NCBI GenBank assembly: GCA_964418645.1
Contig: CAYQME010000046.1
Coordinates: 1-18,647 of the forward strand
Origin: JAADHG01 sp964418645
GTDB taxonomy: Bacteria; Bacteroidota; Bacteroidia; Flavobacteriales; Flavobacteriaceae
Length of the DNA: 18,647 nucleotides
Direction of reading: 5' to 3'
Within the stretch, counting starts at the first letter, position 1. The number at the start of each line of letters is the position of its first letter. The notes under the pieces are model-generated. The model was not told the origin of the DNA. It saw nothing but the letters and a program-made list of their open reading frames with translations, and searched no databases. Shown here one piece after another: positions 13,889-18,647 of this stretch. The position numbers and the translations under genes are program-made.

Positions 13889-15400
13889 ATGAGATCAGTC
13901 CATGTAATAACTACTAAAACGCTTGATTTAATTACTATAAACAATATTATTTCTGAAAAGAAGACACTCAAGTTATCTGATGAAGTTATTGAAAAGATTC
14001 AAAATTGCAGACATTATCTGGATAGTAAAATAGAAACTCATAGCGACCCTATCTATGGTATTAATACAGGATTTGGTTCTTTATATAATGTAAAGATTAC
14101 TTCTAATAACCTTACTAAGCTACAAGAGAATCTTATGAAATCTCATGCTTGTGGTACTGGAGATATGGTCCCTAAAGAGATTGTAAAGCTTATGCTATTG
14201 TTTAAAATACAGTCTCTAAGCTATGGTCATAGTGGGAGCCAGTTGCAAACGGTAAATCGTTTGGTCGATTTTTATAATAATGATGTATTTCCAGTAGTTT
14301 ATACTCAAGGTTCTTTAGGCGCTTCGGGAGATTTATCGCCATTAGCACATTTATCTTTGCCCTTAATTGGAGAAGGTGATGTTTGGTATAATGGAGAAGT
14401 AAAGACAGCAAGGAGTATTAATGATAAGTTTAAATGGAAACCTATACAATTACAATCAAAAGAAGGGCTAGCATTGTTAAATGGTACACAGTTTATGAGT
14501 GCTTATGGTATACATTTACTATTAAAGTCATACAAGCTATCATATTTTGCCGATTTAATAGGAGCCATGTCTTTAGATGCTTATAATGGGAGAATAGAAC
14601 CTTTCGATGAGTTAGTACATTTAGTAAGACCACATAATGGGCAATTACAAACGGCAACACGTATTAAAGAATTTCTTCAAGATAGTGAGCTTATTTCTCA
14701 AAAAAAGAAACATGTTCAAGACCCATATTCATTTAGATGTATGCCACAAGTTCATGGTGCCACAAAGGATACTTTAGCATTTGTAACCAAAACGTTTTTA
14801 ATTGAAATTAATGCAGTAACCGACAATCCTAATATATTTAAAGGAGAAGATAAAATAATTTCTGGTGGAAACTTTCATGGACAACCTTTAGCTTTAGCCT
14901 TAGATTACTTGAAAATTGCAATGGCTGAGCTTGGAAGTATATCGGAGCGAAGAACGTATCAATTAGTTTCAGGTCAAAGAGAGTTACCAGCTTTTTTAGT
15001 TGATAATCCTGGTTTAAACTCTGGATTTATGATTCCTCAGTATACGGCCGCTAGTATTGTAAGTGCCAACAAACAATTAGCTACACCAGCAAGTGTAGAT
15101 TCTATCGTTTCTTCCAACGGTCAAGAAGATCATGTAAGTATGGGAGCAAATGCTGCAACGCAAGCATATCAATTAGTTTATAATGTAGAAAATGTGCTTT
15201 CCATTGAGTTATTAAATGCTGCCCAAGCTCTGAATTTTAGAGCACCATTAAAAACCTCTCCTTTCTTAGAATCCTTTATAAACGCTTATAGGACTGAGGT
15301 TTCTTTTGTGCATGAGGACAGAGTTTTACACAACGATATTCTAGAAACTAATAGCTTCCTATCATCTGTAAACATTGATGCTACGAGCTTTTTAAGTTAG
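13889..15400 (+). CDS. hutH: Histidine ammonia-lyase
   Basis: Cytoplasmic enzyme deaminating histidine to urocanate, the first step of histidine degradation; 503 aa, the family's normal length. YGINTGFG (56-63) supplies the catalytic Tyr. GSLGASGDLSPLAHL (141-155) contains the Ala145-Ser146-Gly147 triad that cyclises to the MIO cofactor. SHACG with His86, at the position of the substrate-selecting His, and SNGQEDHVSMG with Glu413, favour histidine over phenylalanine or tyrosine as substrate. GGNFHGQPLALALD and SERRTYQLVSG are also typical. The ATG at 13889 is the first in frame and gives an N-terminus slightly longer than the conserved core. No other hut gene is in the window, so it appears to be a single-gene unit here. 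No terminator is obvious after the stop. Confidence 0.95.
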   Translation: MRSVHVITTKTLDLITINNIISEKKTLKLSDEVIEKIQNCRHYLDSKIETHSDPIYGINTGFGSLYNVKITSNNLTKLQENLMKSHACGTGDMVPKEIVKLMLLFKIQSLSYGHSGSQLQTVNRLVDFYNNDVFPVVYTQGSLGASGDLSPLAHLSLPLIGEGDVWYNGEVKTARSINDKFKWKPIQLQSKEGLALLNGTQFMSAYGIHLLLKSYKLSYFADLIGAMSLDAYNGRIEPFDELVHLVRPHNGQLQTATRIKEFLQDSELISQKKKHVQDPYSFRCMPQVHGATKDTLAFVTKTFLIEINAVTDNPNIFKGEDKIISGGNFHGQPLALALDYLKIAMAELGSISERRTYQLVSGQRELPAFLVDNPGLNSGFMIPQYTAASIVSANKQLATPASVDSIVSSNGQEDHVSMGANAATQAYQLVYNVENVLSIELLNAAQALNFRAPLKTSPFLESFINAYRTEVSFVHEDRVLHNDILETNSFLSSVNIDATSFLS

Positions 15401-15812
15401 GGAAATCTTAATATTTTCGTTTAAATACCTAAAAATTAGTTGAACTCATTTGTGATTTCGAAAAAGATGCTCTAATTTTGGAATATATAATTATGTCAAG
15501 TATTTATATATCAGTTTATTCAATTAAGTAGTTAACACCTATATACTATTTAATTGTTTTACTACCTTAAAAATAATTGTTTAATAGCACAACAATTTAT
15601 TGATTATTAGCACATTTTATTAATTAATGTTTGCCGTAACAGGTAAATATTATTTAAAACAGTATTATTTTGTTTTTAAGAGCAATCTTTTTAACACTAT
15701 AAATTATTGTTAAACCCTATATCTACTGTGTTCTTAAAATTCTATTTAGTTATGTAAATAGCTGCGAAGCTATTGTGAAATGTTAAAATAATTTTAATTA
15801 AATCTAAATGTT
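15401..15812. other. AT-rich intergenic region before the giant surface protein gene
   Basis: 412 bp without a credible ORF. It holds an ATTGTT/AACAAT inverted repeat near 15576-15596, a near-consensus promoter-like stretch (TAATGTTTG with three instead of two spacer bases, around 15626), and the hairpin at 15757-15774. An in-frame stop at 15795-15797 closes the following gene's frame upstream. It probably contains the promoter and long leader of the surface protein gene, but no exact TAnnTTTG box was found. Confidence 0.6.
15757..15774 (+). promoter_or_regulatory. 5' leader hairpin with GCGA tetraloop
   Basis: AATAGCT (15757-15763) and AGCTATT (15768-15774) form a perfect 7-bp stem closed by the loop GCGA, 38 nt before the start codon of the surface protein gene. 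No T run follows, so it is not a terminator. It may stabilise the mRNA or affect translation; that is inference. Confidence 0.55.
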
Positions 15813-18647
15813 ATGTTTATGAACAATTTTACCAAGAGTAGTGGTAGAGCCTACTGGCATTCTATTACTAATTTATTTTGTTGTAGTCCTCATATTAAGA
15901 GGCTACAAGACAAAAGCATGAAAGCTGTAATGCTATTTATGTTTTTTGCATTGGGTTCTGGAGCAATGTTTGCTCAAAATCCAAATCTAGGAGGCGGATT
16001 TCTTGCAGGCACAATTGATGGCTGTATGGCTGATGTTCCAGCGGCGACTCCTGTTGCAGACTTAATGACAGATCCATTTTTCGATGCTTGTCGTGCAAGT
16101 ACCGAAGCATTTTTATTAGAGCCAATTGCTGTAATAAATGGTGTAGATGGTGAATGGGGTGTTGCTTCTGGGTTTACAAAAGGAAGCACTAACTGTAGTT
16201 GGACCTATTATTATGTATACACTTTAAAGTGTGCAGGTGAGATAGAACCCTATACAGTACAGTATAATGGTGGAGACGCTACACAGCCAAAACTTAAAAA
16301 AGGCGCTGTAATCCCTCCAGGAGCAAAAGATTTAAACCTTTGCTATGCAGATATTCCTGCACCACATTCTGTAGATTATATTGCTAACTTATACAAAGAT
16401 AACTGTAGTCATGTTAAAGCAGGCGATTTAGTTACATTTAGAACTAAATCTAAGCAAGATGATTGCAAATGGATAGTAATCTATTCTTATACTGTTTGGG
16501 ATGGTTGTACAGAACCAATAGATATATCTATTACTTATACAGGAGGAGATACTCAAGACCCATGGTTTACTAGTGATCTTCCAGCCAAAAAAATATTTGT
16601 AGACTGCGATAATATTCCAGCTCCACAAAAATTATATTGGGATGATAATTGTGCTAATGGCGGGAAAGTAGTATCTGTAGACGATACGTCTAAATTAGAC
16701 GACAGAGGTTGTGCAGGTGGTGTAATTTTAAGAACTTGGAGTATTGTAGATAATTGTGGAAATTCTAATTCTTATACACAAACTATTGAAGTAAGTGAAG
16801 CACCTCAAGCCTATTTTGATTATACTCAAGATATTTATGTGCCTTGTGCAGATAAAGCTAATGTAGCTAGTTATATTCCAGATTTATGGTATTCAAATGG
16901 TCGCTCTAGCAAATATTGTGGTATTAGTGGTTATGCAAAACCAAACTATACACCAATAGCTGAAAGCTGTGGTAGTTTTATAGTAACTTATGAATTTATT
17001 GACGACTGTGGAAGAATTAGTAATGCTAGTTTAACAGTTAATATAGTTGATGAAATTAACCCTTCTATCTTACTTGCTGCCGATGATATGACAGTTGAGT
17101 GTGATGGTGATGGTAATGTTGAACAATATGCAGCATGGTTGGCCAACAATGGTGGCGCAACTGCTGAAGATAATTGTGATACTGATTTAACTTGGACTAA
17201 CGATGATGCCTCTCATCCTTTCTCTGATGATTGTGGAGCAACAGGTCAAAAAACGATTGTATTTACTGTATCTGATGATTGTGGTAACGAATCTAAAACC
17301 TTTGCGACATTCTATATTGTAGATACTACAGACCCATATGGAAAACCAGCACAAGACTTAAGAGTACAATGTGATGGTGAAGGAAACACTAACCAATACG
17401 AAGTGTGGTTAGCAAACCATGGTGGTGCTACTGCAACAGACGATTGTTCTGGTGTAACTTGGTCTCATGATGGTCCAGTACTTAAACACTATGTAGATTA
17501 TTATGGAAAAGATGTATGGGAAAACCTAACAGATTATCCAAATGATTTTACAGGTGGATGTAGTACATTCACAGGTTCTGTAACGGTAACGTTTAGAGCT
17601 ACTGACGATTGTGGTAATTATACTGAGTCAACAGCTGTGTTCTCTATAGAAGATAGTATTGCACCAGTTATTACTCCTGCTTCTGATATGACTGTAGAAT
17701 GTGATGGTAGTATAGGTGGAGATGCTTATGGTACTAATAATCAAGCTCAATTTGATAACTGGCTATATACCAATGGTGGTGCTGTTGCATCTCCTGATGC
17801 ATGTTCAAATATTACTTGGAGATATGATTATTACAAATATGGAAATGCATGCGACACGTACTATTATACAACATTTACGGCCTCTGACGAGTGTGGTAAT
17901 ACAACAAGTACAACGGCTTCATTCCATGTAGTAGATACAAACAGTCCTGCTATTGGGCAAGAAGCACAAGATATGATTGTTGAGTGTAATGGTGGTTTCG
18001 ATGAAACTATCGATGAAGCATCTGCTCAAGGTGGAAGCAACATGTATCAATTCTACTATTGGTTAGCCAATAATGGTGGCGCAACTGCTTTAGATTTATG
18101 TGATGATTATTTGGATTGGTCTAACGATTACGATGGTAAATCATTTACAGATGAGTGTGGTTATACAGGTCGTATTACGGTATTATTTACAGTAACTGAC
18201 GATTGTGGATTAAGTTCTACAACTTCTGCAGAGTTTGTAATAGTAGATACTACGGTACCAACATTTACTGCACCTCAGGATACAACTATCTATAAAGATG
18301 CCACTTGTACTTATAATGCAGATCCTTATTATACTGGAGATGTTTATAATGAGAGCGATAACTGTAATGTATATCCTTTACAGGCAACATATTCTGATAA
18401 ACTTTCAGATTATTACTGCCCAGGAACGAGCTTAATTACTAGAACATGGTCATTAATGGACGAGTGTGGTAATAAAGCAGACGATCAAGTACAATATATT
18501 TATATATATGATAACACTGCACCTGTATTAACAGGAACATTACCTCCAGAGATGTCTAATTTAGACTTATGTGAGGCACCTGTTGGTCCTAGTGAAGCTG
18601 ATGTTGCAGCGGCATATACCGATAACTGTTCTAATGTTGTGGTTGTT
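15813..18647 (+). CDS. Giant secreted Cys/Asp-rich repeat protein, HYR-like (3' end outside window)
   Basis: Open frame of 945 codons running off the right edge. The first ATG after the in-frame stop at 15795-15797 is 15813; ATGs at 15819 and 15918 are alternatives. Residues 36-55 (KAVMLFMFFALGSGAMFA then QNP) are a clear Sec signal peptide, preceded by a 35-residue extension rich in basic and aromatic residues with a CC pair. The mature part consists of Cys-rich modules. From residue 423 the unit DMTVECDG..., WLANNGGATA.D.C, DDCGN.S..A.F.IVDTT.P recurs, starting at 17079, 17349, 17679, 17964 and (diverged) 18270, so each unit is about 90-110 aa. Earlier modules (residues about 60-420) share the C...DIPAP...DNC and VDNCGN motifs. 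Such proteins are typical surface or gliding-associated adhesins of flavobacteria exported by the type IX system; the C-terminal sorting domain would be outside the window. Disulfides and Ca2+ binding are inferred from regular Cys and Asp. Confidence 0.85.
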   Translation, partial: MFMNNFTKSSGRAYWHSITNLFCCSPHIKRLQDKSMKAVMLFMFFALGSGAMFAQNPNLGGGFLAGTIDGCMADVPAATPVADLMTDPFFDACRASTEAFLLEPIAVINGVDGEWGVASGFTKGSTNCSWTYYYVYTLKCAGEIEPYTVQYNGGDATQPKLKKGAVIPPGAKDLNLCYADIPAPHSVDYIANLYKDNCSHVKAGDLVTFRTKSKQDDCKWIVIYSYTVWDGCTEPIDISITYTGGDTQDPWFTSDLPAKKIFVDCDNIPAPQKLYWDDNCANGGKVVSVDDTSKLDDRGCAGGVILRTWSIVDNCGNSNSYTQTIEVSEAPQAYFDYTQDIYVPCADKANVASYIPDLWYSNGRSSKYCGISGYAKPNYTPIAESCGSFIVTYEFIDDCGRISNASLTVNIVDEINPSILLAADDMTVECDGDGNVEQYAAWLANNGGATAEDNCDTDLTWTNDDASHPFSDDCGATGQKTIVFTVSDDCGNESKTFATFYIVDTTDPYGKPAQDLRVQCDGEGNTNQYEVWLANHGGATATDDCSGVTWSHDGPVLKHYVDYYGKDVWENLTDYPNDFTGGCSTFTGSVTVTFRATDDCGNYTESTAVFSIEDSIAPVITPASDMTVECDGSIGGDAYGTNNQAQFDNWLYTNGGAVASPDACSNITWRYDYYKYGNACDTYYYTTFTASDECGNTTSTTASFHVVDTNSPAIGQEAQDMIVECNGGFDETIDEASAQGGSNMYQFYYWLANNGGATALDLCDDYLDWSNDYDGKSFTDECGYTGRITVLFTVTDDCGLSSTTSAEFVIVDTTVPTFTAPQDTTIYKDATCTYNADPYYTGDVYNESDNCNVYPLQATYSDKLSDYYCPGTSLITRTWSLMDECGNKADDQVQYIYIYDNTAPVLTGTLPPEMSNLDLCEAPVGPSEADVAAAYTDNCSNVVVV

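Noticed and set aside
15937..16628. Several open frames of 60-70 codons on the - strand within the surface protein gene
   Set aside because: They lie antisense to a long, strongly biased coding frame with clear repeats and carry no recognisable motifs.
17079..18270. Regular repeats of about 300 bp as a possible CRISPR or satellite array
   Set aside because: The repeats are conserved at the protein level, diverged at the DNA level, and continuous in one reading frame; they are protein modules. No CRISPR array is seen in the window.

Overview
The window is an AT-rich stretch of a draft genome (one 100-N scaffold gap) and looks like a member of the Bacteroidota, most likely a marine Flavobacteriaceae. 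The evidence is three lipoproteins, two of them TlpA-type thioredoxins; promoter-like TAnnTTTG -7 elements in place of the proteobacterial -10; a fused aspartokinase/homoserine dehydrogenase in a thrA-thrB-thrC operon; and a huge Cys- and Asp-rich repeat protein of the HYR-like surface type common in gliding marine flavobacteria. No species is claimed.

Left region (1-2483): accessory DNA. Two lipoprotein genes on the - strand each sit between their own 14-bp inverted repeats (GTTAGCAAT... and GTTGGGCAC...). The roughly 380 bp between them is three more inverted-repeat modules head to tail, without a gene. The logic resembles integron gene cassettes with attC-like folded sites, but no integrase is visible. 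The array stops abruptly 130 bp from the core gene yebC.

Core region (2614-10949), all on the - strand: a YebC-family regulator, a pterin carbinolamine dehydratase, an SDR-type NAD-dependent sugar epimerase/reductase-like protein interrupted by the scaffold gap (the break looks like an assembly artefact), GcvT of the glycine cleavage system, and the threonine operon thrA-thrB-thrC. A 37-codon Thr/Ile-rich ORF, 14 nt after a predicted transcription start and 79 nt before thrA, is a good candidate for an attenuation leader peptide.

Right region (11103-18647): bifunctional NAD(P)H-hydrate repair enzyme Nnr (+), a shared bidirectional terminator, a convergent TlpA/DUF4369-like lipoprotein (-), histidine ammonia-lyase HutH (+), a 412-bp AT-rich non-coding stretch with a tight GCGA-loop hairpin, and the first 945 codons of a giant secreted repeat protein that runs off the right edge.

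Functionally the threonine genes form one pathway unit: ThrA makes aspartyl phosphate and homoserine, ThrB phosphorylates homoserine, and ThrC makes threonine. The remaining genes are individual housekeeping, redox, repair, catabolic or surface functions with no obvious joint system. The most unusual parts are the inverted-repeat cassette array and the threonine leader.
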